Positions 1 to 8,225 are shown, numbered from the stretch's first letter. The stretch: 26,113 nt of DNA from JBBAFS01 sp041655255 (GCA_041655255.1 JBBAFS010000018.1:1-26113), one strand, 5' to 3'. Program-made: numbers and translations. Notes: generated from the letters alone by a model not told the origin.

Positions 1-1
1 C

Positions 2-295
2 CTTCTTCTAGTATGGCTGTGTGGATTTTTTGCTGGAGCAAGTATCCCTATGTATTTGTATGTCGGTTCAACCTGGTTTCCCTCAAATACAGCCTTCGTC
101 TCAACAAGTTATATCTTCAGTGGTGCAATCGGAAGAATGATCTTCCCCTACCTTGTCACCGTCTTAGCTACCTATACCACAATGAGATTTGCCCTCTTAG
201 TGAGTAGCATTATGTTGTTTGTTGCAGTATTGCTTGTCATGATTATCAAAAACATCACACGCAATACACTTGAAACACTGTATAACCCTACATAG
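2..295 (+). CDS. MFS transporter, C-terminal fragment (cut by window edge)
   Basis: The reading frame is open from the first bases of the window to a TAG at 293-295, so only the last ~97 residues are visible. They form hydrophobic segments: one around LLLVWLCGFFAGASIPMY, a central amphipathic stretch with a GAIGRMIFPYL motif, and a final helix (MRFALLVSSIMLFVAVLLVMI) before a short polar tail. The small-residue helix ending in a Gly-Arg motif, followed by a last membrane helix and a cytosolic tail, is how major facilitator proteins end. The substrate cannot be told from this fragment. The stop overlaps the 3' end of the convergent VOC gene by 8 bp. Family call is moderate; an unrelated multi-pass transporter remains possible. 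Confidence 0.55.
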   Translation, partial: LLLVWLCGFFAGASIPMYLYVGSTWFPSNTAFVSTSYIFSGAIGRMIFPYLVTVLATYTTMRFALLVSSIMLFVAVLLVMIIKNITRNTLETLYNPT

Positions 296-653
296 ACTCT
301 GAAAACTGGATTTTCACTCCATTAGGGTCTAACACATAAAAGAACTTAATTTCTTTACTTGGTTGAATCACATCTGTAAGTAATGTGATTCCTCTCTCTT
401 GTACAAAAGCAATCATCTCATCTAATGACTCGACAGCAAAACCAAGTGAAATAGCATCCCCACTTGTAAGAGGTTGGCCATCGGGACGGTAGATAAGTTC
501 TATGAGAGTACCTTCGTTTTCTCCTAGAAATATAAAGGAAGAACCATCGTCAGTAGTGAACTGGCGCTGGACTTTCAAACCAACAATTTCGGTGTAAAAC
601 TGAACCGATGAGTCAAAATCTTGAACAACGATTGTAGTCCATGCGTACTTCAT
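288..653 (-). CDS. VOC (glyoxalase/bleomycin-resistance) family protein
   Basis: A 121-residue single-module VOC protein. It shows the usual beta-alpha-beta pattern: YAWTTIVVQDFDSSVQFYTEIVGLKV at the start (metal-site strand, though the position often held by His is Thr/Val here), a central TLIELIYRPDG strand, and YVLDPNGVKIQFSES at the end, where the terminal Glu is the typical metal ligand. Members are metal-dependent lyases, isomerases, dioxygenases or resistance proteins; the specific reaction cannot be read. The ATG at 653 is chosen because GAGGG lies 5-9 bases upstream; an in-frame extension to 701 lacks such a site. It sits 14 bp after the glycosyltransferase-like gene, so both are probably one transcript. 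Confidence 0.8.
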   Translation of the reverse strand: MKYAWTTIVVQDFDSSVQFYTEIVGLKVQRQFTTDDGSSFIFLGENEGTLIELIYRPDGQPLTSGDAISLGFAVESLDEMIAFVQERGITLLTDVIQPSKEIKFFYVLDPNGVKIQFSESM

Positions 654-667
654 AGTATCCCTCTTTG

Positions 668-1465
668 TTATGAAAATAGAGCCTCTTTGAGTGAGGCACA
701 CTCTTTGATCTCTTCATTGCAATACTCATTGTAGAGTTTTTTCATCATCTTTGTGTGTTTTCTTTTTTGAAGTACCCCTTTCACTCGGTCTCGGTGTTCA
801 ACCATGATGTGAAGTTGCTCGATGAAAGAATCTCTACTTCGTTGAGCTTGAATCTCTTTGATATCACCTTGGACAATAGCTCCAATATGATCGGGCCACA
901 GTTCAACTTTTTTTCCATCTAAGGTAGTAAGCCAAAAAGCCCAATCTCCTAAAAGTGGATACTTAGTAGGAAAAGGGGGACATATCTCTTTACGTACCAC
1001 TACTGAGTGAGTTTCAAATTGAGGTCCCATGACAAGACGCTTAAACCATCGACCATCATTAATAGGGGTATCGATACGGGCTATCACATCCCCTTGTTGG
1101 TACATGGTACTACATAAAGCAGCATCTTTATTCATTCGCATGACCAAGTCCATCCCTTTTTCAACCCACATACCTTGTAGTTCATCACCCTCTTTTAAGA
1201 AAATGAGATACTCTCCACTCGCTTGTTTCATCCCCTCATTAAAAGCCGAAAAGCGATCTTTCTCTTTGATCGTATATGTTTTTACTGTAGGGTCCAACTC
1301 GGGAATAGTCACTTTCTTATTACCCAGTGCAACCATAACAATCTCCTTGTTGTGGTATGTTTGATCTAATAAAGATTGTAACGTTGGAGATATTGCCTCT
1401 GTTTGCTCAGCTGCATAAATAAGAGAGACTCTCTTTTCACTCACACTGCGCCTCCTTGTGTCCAT
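668..1465 (-). CDS. Glycosyltransferase family 2-like protein
   Basis: About 265 residues. The N-terminal half follows the GT-A nucleotide-sugar-binding fold of family 2: VSLIYAAEQTEAISPTLQSLLDQTY (first strand and helix), a second strand EIVMVALG, then FSAFNEGMKQASGEYLIFLKEGDEL, the conserved N-G-A/SGEY-I-F-L block. The DXD-like motif normally following it is degenerate (EGDE), so metal-dependent transfer is uncertain. The C-terminal third is charged and lysine rich. No membrane helix is seen, so it is likely cytosolic or peripheral. Start is uncertain: ATG at 1465 has a weak Shine-Dalgarno, and a TTG at 1507 would add 14 residues. It is divergent from yjbQ with a very short gap. Confidence 0.65.
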   Translation of the reverse strand: MDTRRRSVSEKRVSLIYAAEQTEAISPTLQSLLDQTYHNKEIVMVALGNKKVTIPELDPTVKTYTIKEKDRFSAFNEGMKQASGEYLIFLKEGDELQGMWVEKGMDLVMRMNKDAALCSTMYQQGDVIARIDTPINDGRWFKRLVMGPQFETHSVVVRKEICPPFPTKYPLLGDWAFWLTTLDGKKVELWPDHIGAIVQGDIKEIQAQRSRDSFIEQLHIMVEHRDRVKGVLQKRKHTKMMKKLYNEYCNEEIKECASLKEALFS

Positions 1466-1510
1466 AAAACACTTTCTTATGGTAGCATGTGAATAAGGGA
1501 GGAACAACCA

Positions 1511-1927
1511 ATGCGTACCTATAGAAAAGAGTTAACTATGCATCTTCCTACTCGGCGTGGCTTAGTGAATATTACGGATACAGTTCAAAAGGCAGTCACC
1601 GACAGTAAGATACAAGAGGGATTAGTCCTGATTAATGCGATGAATATCACCGCTAGTGTCTTTATTAATGATGATGAAAGCGGGCTTCATCACGATTGGG
1701 AAATCTGGTTAGAGGGCATAGCTCCTGAAAAGCCGTACTCTCAATACCGCCACAATGGATATGAAGATAATGCCGATGCTCATCTAAAAAGGACTATTAT
1801 GGGGCGAGAGAGCGTTGTGGCTATTACCAAGGGGAAACTCGACTTTGGTACATGGGAGCAAATCTTTTATTACGAGTTCGACGGTAAGCGTGATAAGAGA
1901 GTATTAATTAAAATTATCGGAGAGTAA
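1511..1927 (+). CDS. yjbQ: YjbQ/UPF0047 family, secondary thiamine-phosphate synthase-type enzyme
   Basis: A 138-residue protein matching the YjbQ (UPF0047) family over its whole usual length. Diagnostic blocks are LVLINAMNITASVFINDDE (family pattern hTSASLxxNE, with Asn-Ile replacing His-Thr), HHDWEIWLE, DNADAHLKRTIMGRE, GKLDFGTWEQIFYYEFDG and the terminal KRVLIKIIGE. Family members can weakly complement thiamine-phosphate synthase loss in Escherichia coli; the physiological role is still unclear, so the product name should be read loosely. The ATG is set by GGGAGGA 8-14 bases upstream. It stands alone, divergent from the glycosyltransferase and convergent with the DUF438 gene, with only 5 bp between the two stops. 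Confidence 0.88.
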   Translation: MRTYRKELTMHLPTRRGLVNITDTVQKAVTDSKIQEGLVLINAMNITASVFINDDESGLHHDWEIWLEGIAPEKPYSQYRHNGYEDNADAHLKRTIMGRESVVAITKGKLDFGTWEQIFYYEFDGKRDKRVLIKIIGE

Positions 1928-1932
1928 GACTA

Positions 1933-3087
1933 CTAATCACTACTCCAAGTAAGAAGTCTTTTCTCACCTTCAAGACTCTGTAAATCGGTAATATCTTGAG
2001 AGACTTCCATCGTTCCGCTATATGTACCATTGTGATCATACAAAGCGATGTAACGGATGAGAATCAATCTCCCTTTGATATAGATTCTAAAGTCGGCCTC
2101 ACTTCTCTTTTTGGTCTTAAAAGCTTCCACAATGTCGTTCACAATATGGAGACTTGTTGGCGGGTGACAATTTTGAACACTTCGACCAATAACCGATTTT
2201 GCCCGTGGAAACACACGATGAACAGGGGTGTTGAAATAGACAACCTTATCATCGGCATCGACGAGTGTAATATCTACTGGAAGGGCATTAAAGAGTTGAA
2301 TCAGTTGAAAGGCAGTTGGATTTCCGGTAATAAGATCTATACCGTTTTTACCCACCTGGGCTAATGAGGGGTCAACTTGCCCCTCTTGGTGTTCATCTTC
2401 TCCAAGTGAAAGTAGTTTATCGTGACTAATGCGTTCAATCATAACAGGAAAGAGAATTTGTTCTTCACGAAAGATCATGGTGTAGAGATCAAAAAAGAGT
2501 TTTCCAAATAATCTGTTGAGTGTTCCAAGATGTTCTTCTTTCTCCTCTAACTTTTGGGCAAGAGATTTGAGAGTAAAACGGATATCATCATGAATTGCCC
2601 ACATGATTGATATGCAATTACTCTCTGTAATACTCTGTTCAACAAGTGGAAACAACACATTCTCTTTACTGCTGTAGTGGTCAGTCAATGTAATGAGTTC
2701 ATCCACGTTACTTTGAACACGTTTGGTGAGCGATGAGATATCTCCTGTTTCATTGATAACAGAGACACTTCGTTTAAGCGACTCTAAAATTTTTTCAATC
2801 TTATCGTTACGTTGCAAGATCTCTTCTATGTAGGGGATACCACGCTCAAAGGGTCGTTTTTGTTGATTGAGCGTTTTACTAAATGAGTGTAATGCTCGAG
2901 TGACAATTGTTTTAGCATCATCGACTGAAGGTGTTTGAGAAACAATAGCATCGACTAAATCAAACACTTCTTGTGGGTGAGTATCGTCAAATAGTGGTCG
3001 TGCTCGCTCTAATCGATCAGTATTGCTCAAAGGGTCTAAAAGACCTAAACAATAGTCGAGCAAAATGGGAAATCTTTCTCTACTCAT
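1933..3087 (-). CDS. DUF438 / hemerythrin-like / PAS sensor protein
   Basis: A 384-residue soluble protein with three parts. Residues ~1-95 fit the DUF438 region. Residues ~110-220 are a hemerythrin-like HHE bundle, with DHYSSKENVLFP (H137, E142), WAIHDDIR (H166) and FREEQILFP (E208/E209), the expected diiron-type ligand positions. Residues ~260-375 form a PAS domain that begins LFNALPVDITLVDADDKVVYFN, contains GRSVQNCHPP, and ends GTMEVSQDITDLQ. Such proteins are thought to sense redox state, oxygen or a small ligand in anaerobes; no output domain is visible, so it probably signals through a partner. The ATG has AAGGAG about 13 bases upstream, which is long. It appears monocistronic. Confidence 0.85.
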   Translation of the reverse strand: MSRERFPILLDYCLGLLDPLSNTDRLERARPLFDDTHPQEVFDLVDAIVSQTPSVDDAKTIVTRALHSFSKTLNQQKRPFERGIPYIEEILQRNDKIEKILESLKRSVSVINETGDISSLTKRVQSNVDELITLTDHYSSKENVLFPLVEQSITESNCISIMWAIHDDIRFTLKSLAQKLEEKEEHLGTLNRLFGKLFFDLYTMIFREEQILFPVMIERISHDKLLSLGEDEHQEGQVDPSLAQVGKNGIDLITGNPTAFQLIQLFNALPVDITLVDADDKVVYFNTPVHRVFPRAKSVIGRSVQNCHPPTSLHIVNDIVEAFKTKKRSEADFRIYIKGRLILIRYIALYDHNGTYSGTMEVSQDITDLQSLEGEKRLLTWSSD

Positions 3088-3158
3088 AATCTGTATGATG
3101 CTCCTTGAAATTGGGTTATCTTACCATAGAGTATCTTAAGATGATGGTCAAACAAGCC

Positions 3159-3992
3159 CTATATTGTAATCACAGTTCCTGCTCGATTCTCTACAAATCC
3201 TTGGTGTCGATTCTTAAGAACCTCGACGGCACGATCTCCAGTACAATGACTTGTTGCTAAGATAGAAATATCTCGTTCCATAAGGGTGTCACTTACAATA
3301 TTGATTCTCTGCTCATCAGCATCGTGTAAGTGGATTCCACCAATAAGGGCATACAGAGGTTTACTAAAACGATGGGCAAGATTATCTACCATGTTTAAAA
3401 TGCCAGGATGGGAACAACCAACAATCATCACAAGCCCCTTAGGTGTATCTAAAACGAGTGCCACCTCATCATCAAACGGGTCGACTTTCATCACCCTTTC
3501 ACCATTGTCCACGATAAATCTCTTGTTCATCCCTTCAATAGGGTGAACTCGGTCAAATTGGGAAAGAAGCCACACCCCTTTACGTACCATAACAGTGTCA
3601 CAACACGTAGAGTGCCACATCACGTTCTTTGATGAGAGATATTGTTGATCAAAGTCGGGTCCAAGATACCTCAGCCCCTCTTTTTCTTGAGCATACTTAC
3701 CTAATTCAAAACCACGACCTGTGTACAGATGGAGTCGCTCATACGGAAATTGAGTTAACAGAGGAACCACACCACCGGTATGATCGTAGTGTGCATGACT
3801 GAGAATGAGGATATCTAATTCAGATAAATCGACTCCAAGTTTTTCGGCATTTGCTAACAGGGCATCACTTTGTCCTGTGTCAAAAAGAATTCGAGTCTCT
3901 TCGTACTCGATAAAACAAGAAAAACCGTGTTCTGCCTTGCATGAGGATTCTTCTATAGCATAATTGTCAATCAGCGTTGTAATTTTCACCAT
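3159..3992 (-). CDS. MBL-fold metallo-hydrolase (dihydropterin/RFA-P synthase-like subgroup)
   Basis: A 277-residue metallo-beta-lactamase-fold protein. The metal-binding HxHxDH motif is intact (H66, H68, D70, H71 in SHAHYDHTGG), followed by the further ligand region VGCSHPGI, GGIHLHDA, and a C-terminal ATSHCTG. The opening, ITTLIDNYAIEE..AEHGFSCFIEYEETRILFDTG, and the GCSHPG block are characteristic of the subgroup that includes archaeal 7,8-dihydropterin-6-methyl-ribofuranosylaminobenzene-phosphate synthase (MJ0301). In bacteria this subgroup is widespread and its substrates are mostly unknown, so only a metal-dependent hydrolase/transferase is claimed. No signal peptide. Upstream Shine-Dalgarno is weak (AGAGAC region). 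No operon partner is apparent. Confidence 0.82.
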   Translation of the reverse strand: MVKITTLIDNYAIEESSCKAEHGFSCFIEYEETRILFDTGQSDALLANAEKLGVDLSELDILILSHAHYDHTGGVVPLLTQFPYERLHLYTGRGFELGKYAQEKEGLRYLGPDFDQQYLSSKNVMWHSTCCDTVMVRKGVWLLSQFDRVHPIEGMNKRFIVDNGERVMKVDPFDDEVALVLDTPKGLVMIVGCSHPGILNMVDNLAHRFSKPLYALIGGIHLHDADEQRINIVSDTLMERDISILATSHCTGDRAVEVLKNRHQGFVENRAGTVITI

Positions 3993-4081
3993 AAGTCAGT
4001 CTCTTGTTCTTATAGTAGCCGACAAATGACCACCACGCAAGAAATTAAATAGCTGCTACGTTGTTTGGACTGCTTTACGAT

Positions 4082-4588
4082 CTATTTCCCAAAAAAGTCG
4101 AGATGAAAGAGATTCCAAAAAAATGTCACACGTGAGGCGGGGATATCGTAGTATACTCCCATACTTAACGTTCGTTCTCGAAGTTTAAATTGAGGTCCAC
4201 CCACCGATAAAGGGGTGATACGAACAAAAGGCCCGTACGATTGTAAAGAGAGTACATCTCCCATCACTCCTAATGAGAGATATGCATTAGCATAGGATGG
4301 AACATCCCCAGCCCCCTCAAACACACTACTGATAAGGGCATATGAGGCATTCACTGAAGCAAAGAGTTGACTAAAAGGGGTTGGTGTCACTTTGGCAATT
4401 ATTTGGGCTTCAGCTTCAAATCGTGGAGAAAGACCTACAACAACCCCACTTTGAATAAACGGTCCATCTTCAAACGAGACATTGTTTGGAGGTGCTCCAA
4501 ACACTCCAATGGAGAGACCAACGTTGTGAGCCCCTAAAGAGAGAGTGAAGACAACAAGCAAAGTAACAAGTAACGTTATTCTTTTCAC
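4082..4588 (-). CDS. Small exported protein, outer-membrane-like
   Basis: With a GTG start at 4588 the protein has 168 residues and opens with a clear Sec signal peptide (VKRITLLVTLLVVFTLSLGAHN). The GTG is chosen because AAGGAGGAG lies just upstream; reading back to 4675 would bury the signal peptide. The mature part alternates hydrophobic and polar residues, is rich in Gly/Ser/Val, and ends in aromatic strands (VTFFWNLFHLDFFGK), suggesting beta-structure and possibly an outer-membrane or periplasmic location. I do not recognise a family. It begins 10 bp after the stop of a similar protein and is the last gene of the PLD lipoprotein operon. Confidence 0.65.
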   Translation of the reverse strand: MKRITLLVTLLVVFTLSLGAHNVGLSIGVFGAPPNNVSFEDGPFIQSGVVVGLSPRFEAEAQIIAKVTPTPFSQLFASVNASYALISSVFEGAGDVPSYANAYLSLGVMGDVLSLQSYGPFVRITPLSVGGPQFKLRERTLSMGVYYDIPASRVTFFWNLFHLDFFGK

Positions 4589-4598
4589 TTCTCCTCCT

Positions 4599-5114
4599 TT
4601 ACCATAAGAAGTGTTGAATCTCAAAGATTCGAACACCCCATCCCCATTGTTCAGAAAGAACATCATATAGAGCACGAAGAGCTAATACACTGACACTTTT
4701 GTCTCCAAACTGAAGTCGTAGTGGTGCAATTTCAATTTCAGTAGCTGCCCAGCTCATCTCACCCAAAGCAAAAGCAATAGAGGCCCCTACTTTTGGTGCA
4801 TATGCACTACTTCGTCTAAAGAAATCTCTTAAAGGGTGTTCTCTCCACACTGCAACCGTAGTTTCTGCTCCAAGGGTGAGAAAACTACGGCTATTATATC
4901 CCAATGGGGGAAATCTAAAGCCGAGGCGAACTGCAGGAGTGTATCCATTACCAGGGACGATATTGGTGATGATATCGACATTCCAATATTCGTGATCTTC
5001 GTATGTTGCTCCATGATATCCATCAATTGAGATGGCATATCCCCCTACCCAAGGGGCGGCAACAAGTGGAGAAAGAAGAGTTAATACCATAATTGTTACA
5101 AGGCTTTTGCGCAT
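4599..5114 (-). CDS. Small exported protein, outer-membrane-like
   Basis: A 171-residue protein starting MRKSLVTIMVLTLLSPLVAAPW, a signal peptide with probable cleavage after LVAA. The mature chain is rich in aromatic and glycine residues with alternating strands (PAVRLGFRFPPLG, FLTLGAETTVAVW, VGASIAFALG), which suggests a small beta-barrel or surface protein. No family is recognised. The ATG at 5114 is preferred: GGGGGTG lies 5 bases upstream and the start is 2 bp past the stop of the PLD gene; a GTG at 5126 would overlap that gene. Its size and composition resemble the next gene, and the two may be diverged paralogues, though I see no clear residue-level match. Confidence 0.65.
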   Translation of the reverse strand: MRKSLVTIMVLTLLSPLVAAPWVGGYAISIDGYHGATYEDHEYWNVDIITNIVPGNGYTPAVRLGFRFPPLGYNSRSFLTLGAETTVAVWREHPLRDFFRRSSAYAPKVGASIAFALGEMSWAATEIEIAPLRLQFGDKSVSVLALRALYDVLSEQWGWGVRIFEIQHFLW

Positions 5115-5116
5115 GT

Positions 5117-6406
5117 TCACCCCCACACCTGCATAAGGAGGTGGTTAAACCATGAGCGGATGTCTCGATATGACTCAGCCTCTTCTAATGTGATTACTCT
5201 ACACTCTTGTAAGAGTTCTTGGATGTAGGTGGTTACTGTATTGGCGATTCGCTTATCTTCATATAAGACATTGAGCTCTCGTGAAAGTGTTTGTGATCTA
5301 AAGTTGTAGTTTGCTGAACCAATGGTAACAAGAGTGTTATCAGCTACAATCATCTTTGCATGTAAGAATGCTTCATCTGGAGATTTGTACATATACACAG
5401 TAGCACCAGCTTTAATAAGATCGACAATTCGGTACCGTGATGCCATCTCATACTTTGGTTGAGTTGAGTATTCAGAGAGAATGATATTCACCTTTACTCC
5501 ACGATTTGTTGCAAATTGAATCCGCTCTAACAGAGAGTTTGTCAAAAAGGTATACCCTTGCACCATCCATAACTCTTCATTGGCATAGACACTAAAAAGA
5601 TCAAAAAGATCACTCACAACTGAGTGCTTTGGCCAACGATGATCAAAGATCCACAAAAAGGTTCTCTCGCTTGTAGATTCATCAAAACCTTTCACAGAGA
5701 AAGATTCTGTTTTCAGTGTATCTACAGAGTAGTTGTTCCATGTATCGACAAAGGTATTAATGACAAATTGCGTTGCTCCAGGTGAGACAAATTCAATCAT
5801 CGTGTCGATATTCCCCACCCCTTCAGGCCATGCAATAGATGTATGATTAACATTCACTCCGCCAAGGGCAAGTATTTCACCATCAACAACCCAATATTTA
5901 CGGTGGTCTCGATCGAGCATGTTTGGCAAGAAAAAGAGATTACTTGTACTTAATGAGTTGTATTCAACAAACTCAATTCCCAATTCATGCAGTTGCATAT
6001 ATGCCGCTTTGATTCTCTCATTGACAATCGGGACCATCTGAAAGTTCGATGAGGAGTCTATGATCACATAGACTCTTACTCCCTGTTTTACTTTATCTGC
6101 AAGGGCTTTCCACACCGGAAACACATGGGGGTTTTCAACACCTAAGAATGTTGAAATAAGGATGTAGTCGTTTGCTTGTTGGATTAACTCAAGTGAGTGG
6201 GCATTCCACTCTGCACCGGTGTTATAAAAAACGGGTAACGTCGCTTCAAACGAAGGTATTCCAGCATCATCCATCATCTCACTGACACTTTTTTGTTCGA
6301 GGTAGAGTTTATTTAAATAACTAGTTGTAGAACACGAACTGAGAAGAAAAACAACGGTGAAAACAATCAGTACTAAAGTGCGTCTACTGAAAGATTCTCT
6401 TTCCAT
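5117..6406 (-). CDS. Phospholipase D-like lipoprotein (cardiolipin synthase-type HKD enzyme)
   Basis: A 429-residue protein with two HKD motifs: H168-K170-D175 (DHRKYWVVDGE, followed by GGVNVN) and H349-K351-D356 (HAKMIVADN, followed by IGSANYNFRS). Two such half-sites form the active centre of bacterial cardiolipin synthases, phosphatidylserine synthases and phospholipases D. The N-terminus carries a lipoprotein signal (LVLIVFTVVFLLSSC, Cys25), unlike standard cardiolipin synthases, which use one or two membrane helices; this enzyme should be lipid-anchored outside the inner membrane. The ATG at 6406 is chosen because it places the signal peptide at the N-terminus; a GTG at 6442 is possible and neither has a strong Shine-Dalgarno. 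Two exported-protein genes follow with almost no spacing. Confidence 0.85.
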   Translation of the reverse strand: MERESFSRRTLVLIVFTVVFLLSSCSTTSYLNKLYLEQKSVSEMMDDAGIPSFEATLPVFYNTGAEWNAHSLELIQQANDYILISTFLGVENPHVFPVWKALADKVKQGVRVYVIIDSSSNFQMVPIVNERIKAAYMQLHELGIEFVEYNSLSTSNLFFLPNMLDRDHRKYWVVDGEILALGGVNVNHTSIAWPEGVGNIDTMIEFVSPGATQFVINTFVDTWNNYSVDTLKTESFSVKGFDESTSERTFLWIFDHRWPKHSVVSDLFDLFSVYANEELWMVQGYTFLTNSLLERIQFATNRGVKVNIILSEYSTQPKYEMASRYRIVDLIKAGATVYMYKSPDEAFLHAKMIVADNTLVTIGSANYNFRSQTLSRELNVLYEDKRIANTVTTYIQELLQECRVITLEEAESYRDIRSWFNHLLMQVWG

Positions 6407-6448
6407 AGCAAGTACTATACCAAATAAAGAACTCTTAGCCACTATAGA

Positions 6449-6460
6449 AAATAGCTATTT
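6449..6460. promoter_or_regulatory. 12-bp perfect palindrome upstream of PLD lipoprotein gene
   Basis: AAATAGCTATTT lies about 45 bp upstream of the PLD start. An ATAGCTAT core also occurs upstream of the alpha-oxoamine synthase gene (10375-10382), in both cases next to a G-T-C/C-G-T-rich flank. It could be an operator or simply AT-rich sequence. No promoter pairing could be fixed with confidence here. Confidence 0.25.
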
Positions 6461-6560
6461 CACGACATTCTCACCTCAAAAGTGGGAAAACAAGGAGAAT
6501 AATCACAATAAAGCTTCTTTAGTACGGCTTTTCTCATCTTCAAAGATCTTAAAAAGTGCC

Positions 6561-6589
6561 TAGACATATTCACTCTTATTCGCTATAGT
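6561..6589 (+). promoter_or_regulatory. Sigma70-type promoter of tRNA-Val
   Basis: TAGACA at 6561-6566 and TATAGT at 6584-6589 are separated by 17 bp; each hexamer has one mismatch to consensus. Transcription would begin around 6596, only a few bases before the mature tRNA 5' end at 6600, so the primary transcript needs very little 5' trimming. Confidence 0.7.
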
Positions 6590-6599
6590 AACTCACCAT

Positions 6600-6671
6600 G
6601 AGCGGCTAACTCAGCGGGAGAGTGCCACCCCGACACGGTGGAAGTCGTTGGTTCAAATCCAATGCCGCTCA
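6600..6671 (+). tRNA. tRNA-Val(GAC), CCA not encoded, C at position 33
   Basis: A 72-nt cloverleaf can be drawn in full: acceptor GAGCGGC/GCCGCTC (7 bp), D arm ACTC/GAGT with a 7-base loop containing GGG, anticodon arm CCACC/GGTGG, variable loop AAGTC, T arm GTTGG/CCAAT with the canonical TTCAAAT loop, discriminator A. The anticodon GAC (6632-6634) reads valine codons, and the anticodon arm resembles bacterial tRNA-Val(GAC) (stem CCACC/GGTGG, GAC-A). The loop is CCGACAC, so position 33 (6631) is C instead of the nearly invariant U. The 3' CCA is not encoded. It has its own promoter and terminator, which argues that it is expressed. Confidence 0.88.
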
Positions 6672-6674
6672 TAC

Positions 6675-6701
6675 AAGCTACCTGTAACAAGGTAGCTTTT
6701 T
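6675..6701 (+). terminator. Rho-independent terminator of tRNA-Val
   Basis: Nine-bp perfect stem AAGCTACCT/AGGTAGCTT (6675-6683 with 6690-6698), 6-base loop, followed directly by a T-tract. It begins four bases after the tRNA. On the other strand no T-run follows, so it probably does not terminate the convergent MATE gene, whose stop is at 6701-6703. Confidence 0.8.
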
Positions 6702-8086
6702 CATTGTTGTGTAACATGCTTTTGATCTATTTTGGCATGCTCCCAATCTATTTTCTTGTAGTAGTAATAACGTGAAACAAGTTCAGCCATCTCAGCAAGA
6801 ACTAAAGAGCTCCAGAGCCAAATAACAGGAGCTTTAAGAATTACTGATACAACGATGGCTACCGGGACTAATACACCCCACTGTCCAATCATACTCGATT
6901 TCAACAATGGTTTGTTTTGACCCGATCCCATAAAAGCTGCACCCATGCCACTCATTAAAGAGCTTACTAATAAAGCCGGGCCAATCATTCTCATCAATTG
7001 AGAGGCTGTAGAGCCTACTTCCACTCCTCCCAAAAAGAGTGATAACACTGGAGATGGGAATATCATAATTGGTGTGGCAAAAAGCCCAACGATGATCACA
7101 CAGTCGATTGTGGTCATAAGAACAGCCTTCTTCGCCCGTTCTATCTCCCCCTCTCCAATAGAGTGTCCTACAACGATTCCACTTCCCATCCCTAAGCCCC
7201 ACCCTGGCATAAAGGCAAATGAGTAGATTCTCATTGCTATTCCACTGATAGCTATCACCTGTGTTCCATACAATGAAACCATCTTCATAAATAACAACAT
7301 TGAGAGATTTCGTAAGAGAAGATTTATCCCTGAGGGTAAGCCAATAGAGAACAACTGTTTTGAGATGTGCAAATCTAATGTAACGAGTCTACGAAGATTA
7401 ATCTTAACTCCACTTTTTCCTCTTAACAGGAGGATGAAACCAACTAAAAAGGCAAAACTGATGGAACCAACAGTTGCAATCGCAGCTCCTCTCATTCCCC
7501 ATCCAAGACCTCGAATTGAGGTCCCTGGGATGGTATCAAACATCAATAGGGGATCTGCTATCATGTTCATCACTGCACTTATGATCATTAAGATCATGGG
7601 TGTTTTTGCATCATCGGTACATCTAAAGATTGTATTCACACTGTAGGATGAGAAAAAGAAGGGTAAAAAGATAATTCTAATAATCCCATACTCAAGACCA
7701 TACTGTTTTACTAAAGGGTCGTTAGTAAAAAAATCAAACAACAAAGGTAGCATAAGAGCTAAGAGTGCTGATCCTATCAGTGCTAATAAGAATTTAAAAA
7801 AGAGTGTTTGTTCACTAATACGATCTCTTCGATCGTACTCCTGTGCTCCATGACTCTGACTGATAAGAGAAACACTGCTTGTTCCTACTATCTCATTTAA
7901 CACTTCAACAATCCAAAAGAAGGTGTTAAAGAGCGTTGAGGCAGCAACAGCTGCTGGACTAATAAAACCAATCCAAAATAAATCGACAAGGTCGTACAAT
8001 GCCTGAAGTAACATTCCAACCATGGTAGGTAAAGAGAGACGAATAATTTGGGCATTAACCGACCTAAGGTGGGATTGTTTTTGCAT
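6701..8086 (-). CDS. MATE family multidrug/metabolite exporter
   Basis: A 461-residue, 12-helix inner-membrane protein. The N-terminus (IIRLSLPTMVGMLLQALYDLVDLFWIGFISPAAVAASTLFN) is the classic MATE opening helix pair, repeated in the second half after residue ~240 (LFSIGLPSGINLLLRNLSMLLFMKMVSLYG), reflecting the two-fold architecture. GLGWGMRGAAIATVGS in the middle is also typical. MATE proteins use Na+ or H+ gradients to export cationic compounds or metabolites; the substrate cannot be predicted. Length is normal. The ATG at 8086 has no strong adjacent Shine-Dalgarno (AAGGTGG is ~17 bases away). Divergent from the SDR gene. Confidence 0.9.
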   Translation of the reverse strand: MQKQSHLRSVNAQIIRLSLPTMVGMLLQALYDLVDLFWIGFISPAAVAASTLFNTFFWIVEVLNEIVGTSSVSLISQSHGAQEYDRRDRISEQTLFFKFLLALIGSALLALMLPLLFDFFTNDPLVKQYGLEYGIIRIIFLPFFFSSYSVNTIFRCTDDAKTPMILMIISAVMNMIADPLLMFDTIPGTSIRGLGWGMRGAAIATVGSISFAFLVGFILLLRGKSGVKINLRRLVTLDLHISKQLFSIGLPSGINLLLRNLSMLLFMKMVSLYGTQVIAISGIAMRIYSFAFMPGWGLGMGSGIVVGHSIGEGEIERAKKAVLMTTIDCVIIVGLFATPIMIFPSPVLSLFLGGVEVGSTASQLMRMIGPALLVSSLMSGMGAAFMGSGQNKPLLKSSMIGQWGVLVPVAIVVSVILKAPVIWLWSSLVLAEMAELVSRYYYYKKIDWEHAKIDQKHVTQQ

Positions 8087-8225
8087 ATATAGAGTTGTTG
8101 TACCACCTTAACTCGGTTTGTACAAGAATAGAAAAAGAGCGTAATAGAAACTACATAACTTTGGTTCTCAATCCTAGGTCCTATTACCTGTTTGTGTTAT
8201 ATTACCTACCATAAAGGGGGCAACT

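Noticed and set aside
6357..6563. Small plus-strand ORF opposite the PLD start and through the gap to the tRNA promoter
   Set aside because: No Shine-Dalgarno, overlaps the lipoprotein signal peptide region in antisense, and shows no recognisable protein features.
6834..7202. 122-codon minus-strand frame inside the MATE gene
   Set aside because: It overlaps the MATE frame, which has clear family motifs across this stretch; the alternative is rich in Cys/Trp/His without pattern.
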